From Cymodocea nodosa (lineage: Eukaryota > Streptophyta > Magnoliopsida > Alismatales > Cymodoceaceae): 64,000 nt of DNA. Both the position numbers and the translations under genes were made by a program. The number at the start of each line of letters is the position of its first letter. The stretch's first letter is position 1. This document shows positions 49,101 to 61,100 of the stretch, one piece after another. A model generated the notes under the pieces. It was not told the DNA's origin. It did not search any database and saw only the letters and a program-made list of their open reading frames with translations. The stretch spans positions 3,844,001 to 3,908,000 of the forward strand of contig JAZBRI010000004.1 of the NCBI GenBank assembly GCA_036874045.1, read 5' to 3'.

Positions 49101-52100
49101 ACTATTTTGGAAAATAAATTGCTGGGAACTCTTGAATTAAAGCATTCTAGGTGGGAATTTCAGTGTGATTTTGTTGGGTGTATGCATTCAACAAATAGGG
49201 AAGTCGAGTGAGGTTAGAACCATGGAAGGTGTTAAGTCTTAATGTCTGGTAAATCCATTTGATATCTGCAAAATGTTGAGCGCCTTGTGCTACCAAGGAC
49301 TTGGTTGGATCAAATGTGAGCTCGGTCTAAATGGAGGGGTATAAAAGTCTTAAGGATCTATCTAACAATTCCAAAAAGTCGGGTGATGACATTTGGAAAG
49401 AAGCTAGGGATGGATATCGAGAGGATTCACTTGACAAAGAAGAAAAGTTAGGTCTAGAGACCCAAAGAGGGATAAAGGGGAAATATCGGAAGGATTCATC
49501 CAACAAATCGCAATGGCAAATGGCCTGATGAAGCGGTTTGGTCTGGCTAGGTATGGGTTCAATTCAATTGAAGTAGTGAAGTCGAGAGTATTCATCTGAC
49601 AAAGTGAGAGAAGTTAGGTTAAAGAACCAAAAAAGAGATTAGGTGCCAATGCTAGAAGGATTCACCTAACAAAGGTAAAAAGTCAAGTGAGAACACCTGA
49701 AAAAAAGTTAAGGATGGATGTTGGGCGAGTTCACTCGATAAAGAAGAAAAGTTGGGTCCATAGACCTGAAGAAGGATAAAGGGGAAACATTGGAAGGATT
49801 CATCTAATAAATTGCAATCATCGGGTGAAAGGCCAAACAAAAAGGGTTTAGTCTAGCCAAGTGTGAATACAGTTCGATCGAAAGGATGAGAGTTGGGAGG
49901 ATTCACCTGACAAAAGAGAGGAGTTAGGTCAAGGGACTTGCTAAGAGGCTAAGTGCCAATGTTGAAAGGATTCAAAGGTAGGAAGTTGGGTGACTACGCT
50001 TGGGAAAGAAACTAAGGATGGATGTTGAGTGGACTTGCTCGACGACCAGGAGAAGTCAGGTCCTAAGACTTGAAGAGGAATGTTAGAAGGATTCATCCGA
50101 CAATTTTAAAGTGAAAGAGACTAAGGACAGATGTCAGGTGGACTCACTTGACAATCAGGAAAAGTTGGGTCCCAAGACCTAAAGTGGAATGATTGAGAAT
50201 AATGGAGTTAAACTAAAGGGGTTTAGTGACTTAATGCCTAAGCCGTCAAACGGGTTGGTGAATTAAAACCTAAGTCGTTAAAGGAGTCGATGAGCCATTA
50301 GCAAAAGGTTTGAAATGAAATGTTGAAAGGATTCATTTGACAATCTAGGAAAAGTTAGGTCTTTAGCCTTGTAGAGGAATGTTGGAAGGATTCATTTAAC
50401 AACCCAGGAAAAGTCAAGTGTATAGGCTCGAAGAGAAATGTTGGAAGGATTCACCCAATAATTCCAAAAGGTTGGGTGATGATCACCCAAAGAGAAAACT
50501 AAGGACGAATGTTGGGTGATTCTACCTGAAAATTGAAAGAAGTCGGGTCCTTAGGCTTGAAGATAGGTAGAGGAGTAATGTCGACTTCACCTGACAACCA
50601 AGAAAAGTTGGGTCCTTAGACTTGAAAGGAGATGGACTAAGAATGACTAATCAAAGAAAAGATTACTGGAATTAGATGTGAGGTGTCAATAAATGCCCCT
50701 CCCTAGATGATGTTGCAATGTAGGTTGCATAATCGTTATCTAGGGTAAGAAGACAGTTTGTATTCAATATCAAACAATCAAACCTTAAAACAAGTCTCTT
50801 CAAAGGATTCATTAAGGAATGATATACAGTTTAGGCTCCTACTTGTGAGCATAAGTAAGAATGTTTGTTGGGGATGAATAGGGGGCAAAGGTATCAGCGA
50901 TAGATGACATCCCCTTAAAGGATTCACTAAGGGTAAGATCTATTCCTAAAGGATTTATCAAGAAGGGATAAGTACTTTAGGTTCCTGCCCAAGAGCACAA
51001 GCAAACTTCTCTTGAAGGATTCATTGAGAAAGACTAACAATGTTGAAAATAAACTTCTCCTTAAATCATCTTTTAAGGAGGGATAGGCAGTTTAAGCTCC
51101 TACTCAGGAGCTAAGAGAACTCTTCCTAAAGGATGTATCAAGAAGAAGAGGATGATTGAAAGTAGAATCTTCTTAAAGGATTCATTAAGGAGAGAGATCT
51201 TTTTGAAGGATTCATCAATAAGGGAAGATATTGACAATAAAACTCTCGTTAAAGGTTGCATTAAAGAGAGAAACCTTCTTGAAGGATTCATCAAGAAGGG
51301 AGAATGCTGACAATAAAACTCTCCTCAAAGGATGCATTATAGAGAGAAGCCTTCTTGAAGGATTCATTAAGAAAGGTGGAGGATGCTGGAAATAAAACTC
51401 TCCTTAAAGGATGCATTAAGGAGAGAAATTTTCTTGAAGGATCCATTAAAAAGGAGGAGGATGCTGAAAATAAAACTCTTCTTAAAGGATGCATTAAGGA
51501 GAGAAGCTTTCTTGAAAGATTCATCAAGAAGGGAGGATGTTGAAAATAAAATTCTCCTTAAAGGATGCATTAAGGAGAGAAACCTTCTTAAAGAATTCAT
51601 CAAGAAGGGAGGATGTTGAAAATAAGACTCTTTAAAGGATGCATTAAGGAGAAACCTTCTTGAAGGATTTATCAAGAAGGGAGGTTGTTGTAAATAAAAC
51701 TCTCCTTAAAGGATACATTAAGGAAAGAAACCTTTTTGAAAAATGTGGAAGGCAATGCTTTGCACCATTTAGAATGTTAAATGAATGACTTGTTAACCCT
51801 TACCGTCACATGATTTTAATCACTTATAACTTTAAAGTCTTGATTAATTAAAATGTAAACGGGGGGGTGGTAACCTTATTGATAGTTGTCTAGTTGCCCC
51901 TTAGAAAAAATCTTCTTCCCATTTTTTCTTCTTACTACCTTTTCCCCTTTCTTTTTTGAATAAAGCATTTGACACAACCTGCTCTAACAGGGTTTGTCGG
52001 GTGAAATGACCCGCATGTTATAAAAGGGAATGTCAAGTTTTGAAAGTTTCCTTGCTACTCAACTTTTTTGACCAATTTTCTTCCTTTAGTCCTACTGTTG

Positions 52101-55100
52101 TTCCTTCGTCTTCCTTTGCACTTGTTCCTTTAGCTCTACAAGAGGTATGGAGTGTCAACAAAATGCACCAACTCACTAGCAGCAATGCTTTGATCAACGT
52201 AGCTTCTGGTTGACTTGCTCTCCCTTTGTGGTAGTAGCTTCGACCGAGGTCAAACAACGTCAACTTCTTTGGTTGGTTCCTAGTGACAAAGACTTTGAGG
52301 AGGAGGTGGTGGTAAGTGTCTTGAGTTTTTGACTTGTAAGGATCTTCGCCTCGAATCTAACAGTTTTGTTCGTGATAGATCCTGTCCTTCACTTGGGAGA
52401 CCATTGACAGGTTTCTGTTTGAAATTCTAGTCTTTGATTGACAAAAGTGATCACTTGGAGAGAAATGTTGAAAGGATTCACCCAATAATTTTAGAAGGTT
52501 GGGTGACGATCACTTGGAGAGAAGACTAAGGACTGATGTCAAGTAGCTTCACTCGACAATCGAGAGAAGTCGGGTCCTTAGACCCAAAGAGAGTTAGAGG
52601 AGGAATGTTGGGAAGATTCATCTGATAATCCCTGAAAGTCAAGTGACAATCACTCGAAGAGAGGCTAAGGATGGATGTTGGGTGGTTTTACTTGACAACT
52701 AAGAAAAGTTAGGCCCTTAGATTTGAAAGGAGATGGACTGGGAATGGCTAAGAAAAGAAAAGATTGCTTGAATTAGATGTGAGGTGTCAACAACAGATCT
52801 TATTGTTGATTAATCATGTGGATTTTTGAGTTTTCTTGTAGGATCTACATGTCTCGATCCTTCCAACTGGAGCAAAACAATCCTATTGTTTATTGATCAT
52901 GTCAATCCCATGTAATGCCATATAGAACAATCCTCCTTTAAGAATGGGTATTGAGAATTGCTGCCATTTCTATGCACTTCGCAAAACATTGGTATCCCAT
53001 CTCCACCTTATTCTTTCTTTGTATTTTTTCCTTAAATTGTCTCTACTTTGTCTTTTGGGTCATGATATCTCTATTCCAATTAGATTGGGAAAAAGCAGTA
53101 GTGCTATATCAAGATTGATTTTTAGTTAGGTGCTTTGGATGCATGGATCTTGTTTAATTGCATGGATCTCTCGATTCTCTATTTATCGTGCAAACTTCGT
53201 TGAAATACTTATCGCTTTCTCTTAGAGTTTTTGGGTGTATCAGTTTGGTTCATGACTTGTCTTTGGGTCTCAATAAGTTAGCTCCTTGATCCTTGAAGTG
53301 TGTTATTGTTGACTACTCTTAGACACAATGAGGATATTGTTGCATTATGTTCCTATGAGATGGCACTTGGTGTCTATTGATGTTACATTTTATGAATTTC
53401 ATTCCTACTTTGATTTAGTCAATGATCATATTAATAGTGTTCCTCTACCTTAGTTGTCCTCATTGCCTTTCACAGATGGAAATGGAAGTGGTTGTTTAGA
53501 TAAGAAAATAAAAACTTCACATCCTTTGTAGGTATATTGTTGATGTTAATGGGTACAACATCCTTTACAATCAATCATCCCTTGATCACCATTGTTAATC
53601 CTTTGCAACCATCACCTGAGCCCTTTGTGCTACTTGTTGCCCTAAAGAAGGGTACAAGTGTAAAGATATAGAGAAAAAGAATTATCATTTTTGTGGGTGG
53701 GGAGAGAGAGAAATTTATTTTTCTCACCCCTTTTTTCCTATAACTAGATTGAAAGTTTTTCCCTACCATCTTCCTACACAAGGAGGTTGACTAGGGGTGT
53801 TGTTTCAGTGACCAACAGTGTGTGGGTAAGGAGGGAGGATCAGTTTGTTGCAACCGCATGCGAGAGAGGTGCTACCATTTATCACATCATTTGCCTTTTT
53901 TGATCACTTTCCATGCAAGGTGTGCTTTGTCAAATGGAGAAGCAATTTGTGTGAGGAAAAATTATTGTGTTGCAATTGCACGTGAAGAAGATGCCACTGA
54001 CAATTGAAACCCACACGTTGAGAGGGAGCAGTCATCAATAGTGGTTATGCGTGGGAGAAGGGGAGGAAGCCAATTGAGCTTAGTGAAGAAGGGGATTTTT
54101 GGGGGAAAATTGTGATTTAGCCTTTGGTAATTTTTTCTACTAATTAGTCCAGAAGTAGTATTATTATCGATTATTGCACCTTTATCGTGGATTATTGCAT
54201 GTAATTGTAAACTATTGCATATTATTATTGATCAATGCATATTATTGTAGACTGTAGCATATTATTGTTAACTAGTGTTAAGCATGACATCATTATCAAA
54301 ATTATTTGTGATTGTTCATAATCAACATTTATTATGTTGGGATTGCATTTTGTTAGGTGTGAATGTGCATTATTATTTTATTTATTTATTAGATTTGTTA
54401 GTCATTTTATTTATTAGATTTCAATGCATTTGTGTATAAATGACTAAATAATGGGAAGACTTGTTTTATTATTGTGCATGCAGCTATTTAAATAGTGAGG
54501 AACACATTGATAGATAATTATTGTATGATTACATTTGGGGGCTAAATTGTAGTATCGTATGCGTAATTATGAAACTAGTCGACCTTTGGGCTCCATCATA
54601 GTGGTAAGTGTGACTTTTGGATCTAGTTGCAAAAGTTATATGTAGTCGTAGTTAGATATTGTAATTATTGAAATAAATAAAATAATTGTGGCATGTGACT
54701 TGTGATAATACATAACACATTCATTTGTTATTGCCTCTCTTCGATTTGCTCATTTATTTTGACTTGTTAGCTTTCCCATGTTTGGTATTGCATATTTCTG
54801 TTATTTATGAACCATTAGTATATTGCTTACTGGGGTGTGGCTCATTAGATGTGGTTATGTTTTTTTAGGTCCTTGAGAGAGTCCCCAAGCTGAGCGTGTA
54901 AGAGATAACTTCTTAGTTGGTTGCTAGGTTGTGGTGGCTGTTTTGTTGGTTCTATGCTAAGTTGTAGTATTTTGTGTTTTGTTGGTGGAATTGGAATATT
55001 GATGAAAATTGTAGATTTTACATGTTTTGAAGAATTTAATATTATTTTGTGAATTTTATTTCTAGGAGTTATTATTTGTTAAATCTCCTTTAGCAGGTAC

Positions 55101-58100
55101 ATTGCAATATTAGGGAGAGGAATTTTTTACATTTTTTTAAATTTTTCTAACATGAATTTCCTTCTTGATATTGCAGTAATTGTTATTTTCCAAATTTTTG
55201 GGTATGACAATTATTTTGGTGTCAAAGCTAAATGTTTAACTATAAGATTTAGGTCTTATAGGTTACGTGAGTGGGATAAAAATAGTAAGTGTGCAGATTG
55301 TGAAACTTATCTTGGAACTAACCTATTTATTTTTGCTTCATTGCAGGATATAGATAGAGACAAAGATGACTGCTCTATGTGGGATATACTCCTTACAATT
55401 GGAAGATGAGAATAGGAGTAGAGTTTCTCATTGCTATCACCCCCACTTTCTCTAGAGAGGAGGGGGACCTACGAGATGCCTATCAATGGTTGCATCAAAT
55501 GGAGAAATACTTCAAGATCTTTCCCTACATTGAGGAAGTGAAGGTTAGATTTGCTATCCACATATTGTAGGGGATGACCCTAGAGTTCTGGGAGATTGAG
55601 AAGAGGCTCCACAAGTAGGTGGAAGAGCTTTGGACGTAGAAGGATTTTTGAGAGATATTCTTTCAAATGTACTTTCCTCCTAATGTTAGGTTAAAGGAGT
55701 TGGATTTTGAAAGACTGCAGCAGAGGACCATGACTATGACCCAGTACAATCAAGAATTTACTCAATTGTCCATATTTTCCTTGAGACATGTGGTAGAAGA
55801 GAGCAAGAAGATATTCGAATTTTGTCAAGCATTGGATGCCCTAATTGAGTATGCGATGTCCTTGCATTAGCTAACTACTTATAAAGCAATGATGCATTTG
55901 GCCATGATGACTGAGCAAGACTTGAGGGGTAATGAGCTACAGACATAGTTTTTGCACACTTCCAGTTGATCGGGGCTACTTCTTTTGTTTCTTAAGGGTA
56001 GTCAAGTAAGAGATCTCCTAGTGTTGCACAAAAGGGTAAGAAGGCCAAACAAGATGTACCCTCCTATCCTAGATGCAGGAAGAACCATTTTGGATGTTAC
56101 AGATGGATGGAAGGTAAATGCTTTAGGTGTGAACAAGTAGGCCACAAGATTGTAGTCTGTTGGCATGCGGTAGAGTTTGATCAGAGCATTGGTGCAAGTC
56201 CTACTTGTCAACAGCATTAGTATTAGCCACAAATGTAGAGGTAGGGTGCCACTTGGTACTCTATGAGTAGTGGCAACGACATAGGGCCTAGTACACAAAC
56301 TCTTGAAGGGCATGGGTTTGATGCAGGGAAGAGTCTATGCGCTCTCTAGCCAGGAGGTAAAAGAGTTAGATATGGTGATAGATACTATTTAGGTACTATT
56401 CAAAGGAGTCTATGCTCGTTGAGACAACGGCCCTAGTCAACCTCTTTGTGCAAATTGACAAAAGAGAAAAGCTTTCAATTCATTTATAGGAAAAAGGGGG
56501 TGAGAAAAATAAATTTCTCTTCTCCCACCCACAATATAATACTCTTTTTTTTTCTCTATATCTTCACAACAAGGACCTATACACTTCGTCCTTTTTCTCA
56601 TTTTGTTTGTTATGATAATTTAAATGCCTCTTTTCACATCTTTGTCCTATTTCTTTTGTTTGAGCTCTTTCAATAGAAAGCCACTATAGATGAGGAGACA
56701 TGTGCTGTCACATTACATTGTACATGTGAATTGATGGCTTGACCTATAGATGTTAGTGTAATCACTTGTAGATGAGTATATACTATCAAGTATAAGTTTG
56801 ATGGCTTAAAAGACAAATTCTAAACTTGTTTTGTTGTTTGAGGTTTCAACCTAACATATGGTATAGACTATGTAGAGATCTCTCTAGTTTCCTACTTGAA
56901 CTCCATCAAAGCACTTATGTTTGTAGCCATAAATGAAACCTAGGAGGTTTATCAGCTTAATGTCAAAATTGTCTTTCTTTATGACAACTGGATTAAGTAG
57001 GTGTTGATGGAGCAATCTCTAGGTATGTTGCTTAGGGGGAGGATCATGTTTGCCACTTAAGGAAAACCATTTATGGATTAAAATAAAGTTCCCGAGCTTG
57101 GTTTGGGAAATTCATCAAAGTTACTGTGTAAGGTGGTTTTCAAAGATGTGTTGTTGATTACTTAGTTTTCTATTGACAGTTTTTAACTAGTAATGTTATT
57201 GTTGTTGTCTATGTTGATGATGTTTTGATTATAGGTAGTGATTCAATAGATATTTAGATGGCAAAATAATGTCTCAAAATACACTGTCACCAAGGATATG
57301 GGTAAAGTATGTTATTTTTTAGGCATTGAGTTTACTTATTTGAGGGACAGCATGACACTATCTCCAGAGAAATATACTTTAGATTTATTACAAGAAATAG
57401 TGCTTCTAGGCTGCAAGTTTGAAAGTACACCTATGAAGCAGAGTCCATCCTTTTAAGATGATTCCTTTAGTCTCCTAGGAGTCGCTGATAGATATAGGAG
57501 ACTGATTAGTAAGCTGATCTACTTTGACTATTACTAGACTCAATATCACCTATGTTATTGCCCGAGGAGAAGTAAAAAGTAGATTGTTGTATCTTGATTT
57601 AGTGTAGAAGTAAAGTATTGCTCAATGGTGCAAATAGTTTTTGAGATGACGTAGATCAAGTCCTTGTAGATGGAGTTTGGTTTTGCTATTGAGGTACCCA
57701 TGGAAATGCATTGTGATAATTAGGTTGTCATATTTATTGTTAGAATTAAAAATGAGTCAACTAACTAATATGGAGCATAACATTACTATATAATTCCTTG
57801 TAGACAATAAATCAAAAGCAACAGTGACGTACCAATCTTAGATTTGTCTTAGCAAGAGCTGCACTTAGTGATATATTCCAGCTGCTTCAACAAATTTAGT
57901 TAACGTTACCAACTTCGTAATTGGATTAAGTACCTATATTGCACAACATATTAGAGCACTAGATTATTATCTATATTATTGTTCATAACTTCATATTGCA
58001 TTGACACTATATTTTAGTGTTGCCAATTTCTTATGGGTCATACATTACAATTTTCTTTATATTTTTTCATGTAGGCGAATGGTATGGCAGCCTATGTGGT

Positions 58101-61100
58101 GACACTAATAACTTATCTTGGTCTATGGTGGTGAGAGATTTTGTCCCTTTGATGTTTTTTCAATACAACCATCTTCTCTTCTATTTGTGCATACATGCAT
58201 GATATTGGAAGACTTGTATGCTTTGTTTCTTAGTTTTATAACATGGCTACCTGTGACTCACAGCAGAAGAAAGATTTAGGTTTTCTTTCACACCTTGGTT
58301 TTCTTGGTGGTGTGATTACCATGTCAAGTGGTGGTTAGGTAATAATTCTGATCGAAGGCTCTTAGCATAGGAATGATTTTGAAACACCAAAAATAAACAG
58401 AAATATGTGAGGTGACATTTTCTTTTTTGCATATCATACTTCTGTTTATGGAATAAACAAACATCTCCCCTTTAATGTAAAGGATATTCATTTTGTATTT
58501 CATGGTAAATTCCTGATAGAAGAGGTCAGAAGGTTCAGTCTGGGCTTTATCTCCTGTTCCAGTGGCCTTGGTAATTTAATTATACCATTTGATATGCACA
58601 AAAAATAATGTTCAAAAACATTTTAGGAAATTATAATAAAATTTTCATTTGTTTAGGTCAGTTGTTTTTCCTATTTTTAATAAAATTTTACCTATTACTG
58701 CTAAAAAGCATTTTAGAAAATGTCTGTCAGGCAGTCACCAGGTTCATCATATATGTCAGACTGGCCTCTTCTGTATGCTCGATCATTTCTTGATATATGA
58801 TAGGTTTCGCAAAGTTCATTTAATGACATGTTATCTGTGCTAGGTTTGGGATAGTTAACCCTGCTATTGTGTATGACCACCTGGGCGAAATTTTTTCAGC
58901 ATTGATTGTGGGAAGCCTTTTCTTTTGCCTTTTGTTATACATGAAGGTGAGAAGCTCATTAATGTTCTATCATTTTGATTTTCCACCATCAAAATCATAT
59001 GCTTAGTTTTTTTGTAGAAACTAAATAAGTCATAACTTTTTTCTTCTTCTTAGGGTCACGTAGCACCTTCTTCCAGTGATTCTGGATCATCAGGCAATGT
59101 AATTATTGACTTCTATTGGGTAAGAAGTCGGTAAATGTCTTGCAATTATATGTGATGTTAGTATTGTTTGAAGACTTCTTGCTTGAGTAATTAAATCATT
59201 TCATGATTACGAGAGAGGAATGTCTTGTGTTTCCGTTTTCCCAGAAGGTCAGAAGGACCATGCCATTTCTGTTTTTCCATGGATGCTAAGAAAGGCATCT
59301 CTCAAGGGAGGCCAATTTATAATTTTGTTCATCAAATTGTTCCGTGACTTTAATTTTGTATTCTTTCATGTGAAAGTGAATGACATTCATGATCCATATT
59401 CAAGATTTCCCTGTGATATTTATTTCGCATTGTTTTTTCAGGGAATGGAGTTATACCCCAGAATAGGGAAAAACTTTGATATCAAGGTGTTTACCAACTG
59501 CCGATTTGGTATGATGTCTTGGGCTGTTCTAGCCTTGACTTATTGCATCAAACAGGTTAACCATTTGTAATTCTTGTTTTCTCATGTTCATCACTACATT
59601 TCTTTACTATTTGTTCACCAGTTTTGTAAATCTGGTCAGAATTTTTTCACATAATTATCTGCTTGCTAACTTGCTTTTCAGTACGAGGAAAATGGTCGTG
59701 TTGCTGATTCTATGCTTGTAAACACTGTGCTGATGCTGGTATATGTCTCCAAATTTTTTTGGTGGGAATCTGGATATTGGAGCAGCATGGATATTGCTCA
59801 TGATAGAGGTTTTCTGATTGACAATACAATTATTGTTTTTCAGTTGCTTTAAATCAATGCATTGCAATAAATGGTATTTATCTATTAATTTCAAAATAAA
59901 AACAGGCTTTGTTTGAAGCCACATTCCTAGACCATCAGGAGATGCACCCACGTATTGAAATCAGGCATTAGTGAATGGACCCAGCATTGCATTCTACCTT
60001 CTCAAGCATAACAGATACCTGATAGTCTCACTAGACCTTTTGCCCCTGAAACCTACTTAAAACTTTGCTAGTTGCTTCATCAAACTCATAAGATAATTTG
60101 GCTATCACTTTCCTTAAATGCACAAGCCTACTAGTGTTGAAATTTGTAGGTCAGTGTCATGGAGTCGTAAAGGATGAAGTTTATAGATTATAGTCAAAAT
60201 ATTGGATGCTACAATACCTATTTGAAAATCATAATTGCGTATTGTCTGTCTAATATAACGACATTTTACTAACTCAATAGGTGTATTTCCTGTAAGGAAT
60301 TAGCTTGAAGGGTTATATGGAGTCATCTATGTCTGCTTATGTAAGTTGAATATTTTAAATAGAAAAACATCTAGGTGATTGGGACAGACTAAATGCAACC
60401 TAACGAATTAAGTGATCTGCCATCTACTGCCATATATATCATACATACAATAGTATAGAAAAGTTATACATGTCTGCTGCACTTCCTTCTGTCAATTTTC
60501 TGTGTGATTTTTATTGATATGGGTCTTTTGTCCTTTTCTTTCAGCTGGATTTTATATTTGCTGGGGATGCTTGGTTTGGGTGCCATCAGTATACACTTCA
60601 CCGGGAATGTATCTTGTCAACCATCCTGTAGATTTGGGCAATCCGGTAAAACATTTGTATTTCGCAAAGAAGTGCCTAAATTTGTATACCTTGTAGATTT
60701 CTCAATTTGACAGACAAAACATTAATATTTTGTTTCAGCAATGGAGACTAGATTTATTTGGATGTTCTTAAGATTAGTTTTTTTTTTTCATCCTGACATA
60801 TCACGATTCCCAGCTTGCTCTTTCCATGCTCGCTGCTGGACTCTTGTGTGTATACATCAATTATGATTGCGACAGACAGAGACAGCAATTCCGACAAGCA
60901 TATGGGAAGTGTTTGGTCTGGGGAAGACCACCATCAAAGGTATTAAATCTATGCTTCATCTTTGATAATTTTGGGCAAGTTTTCATCCTTTTTGAGACAC
61001 CATACAATCATGTAAATTTTCATATCCAGATAATAGCATCATATGTCACCACGAAGGGAGAGATGAGAAATAGTCTACTTTTAACCTCTGGTTGGTGAGT

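Larger units (their letters stand above)
53659..56568 (+). mobile_element. Truncated Gypsy element with inverted LTR-start ends and 5-bp target duplication
   Basis: It is flanked by ACAAG at 53654-53658 and 56569-56573 and interrupts the Copia relic between LKKGT and YTLRPFSHF. The 5' LTR probably spans 53659-55209 (TGTAAAGATATAG ... ATGACA), followed by a TTGGTGTCAAAGC primer-binding-like site near 55217 and gag. Pol and a normal 3' LTR are absent. The last ~155 bases (56414-56568) are instead the reverse complement of the first ~155 bases of the LTR. Confidence 0.8.
53165..57800 (+). mobile_element. Decayed Copia relic in DWF5 intron 2, split by a Gypsy insertion
   Basis: The plus strand reads the integrase end near 53200-53400 (RVFGCISLVHDLSLGLNKLAP, with stops after it), then the connector to LLVALKKGTS at 53630-53658. 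After the inserted Gypsy it continues with YTLRPFSHFVCYDNL from about 56577. RT fragments follow: LTYGIDYVEISLV near 56850, YVDD at 57210-57221, CYFLGIEFTY near 57310-57345 and YTLDLLQEI near 57370-57400. Faint RNase H (about 57590-57790) ends it. Many stops and frame changes make it a fossil. It is closely related to the Copia at the window start, sharing VHDLS...L.KL. Confidence 0.88.
40804..58074 (+). other. DWF5 intron 2 (about 17.3 kb), repeat-filled
   Basis: The intron starts GTATTCG right after VPVYK and ends CATGTAG before ANGMAAY, and both exons keep frame. From left to right it holds unassigned sequence (40804-42940, including a possible solo LTR), a tandem array, a 5.3 kb LTR-type insertion, the array end, and a Copia relic containing a Gypsy insertion. 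None of the open frames inside it is a recognised host gene; for example 41791-42087 has no domain I can name. Confidence 0.9.

Noticed and set aside
51291-51675. Overlapping Ser/Leu/Arg-rich open frames on both strands
   Set aside because: Product of a ~76-bp tandem repeat, open by chance in several frames.
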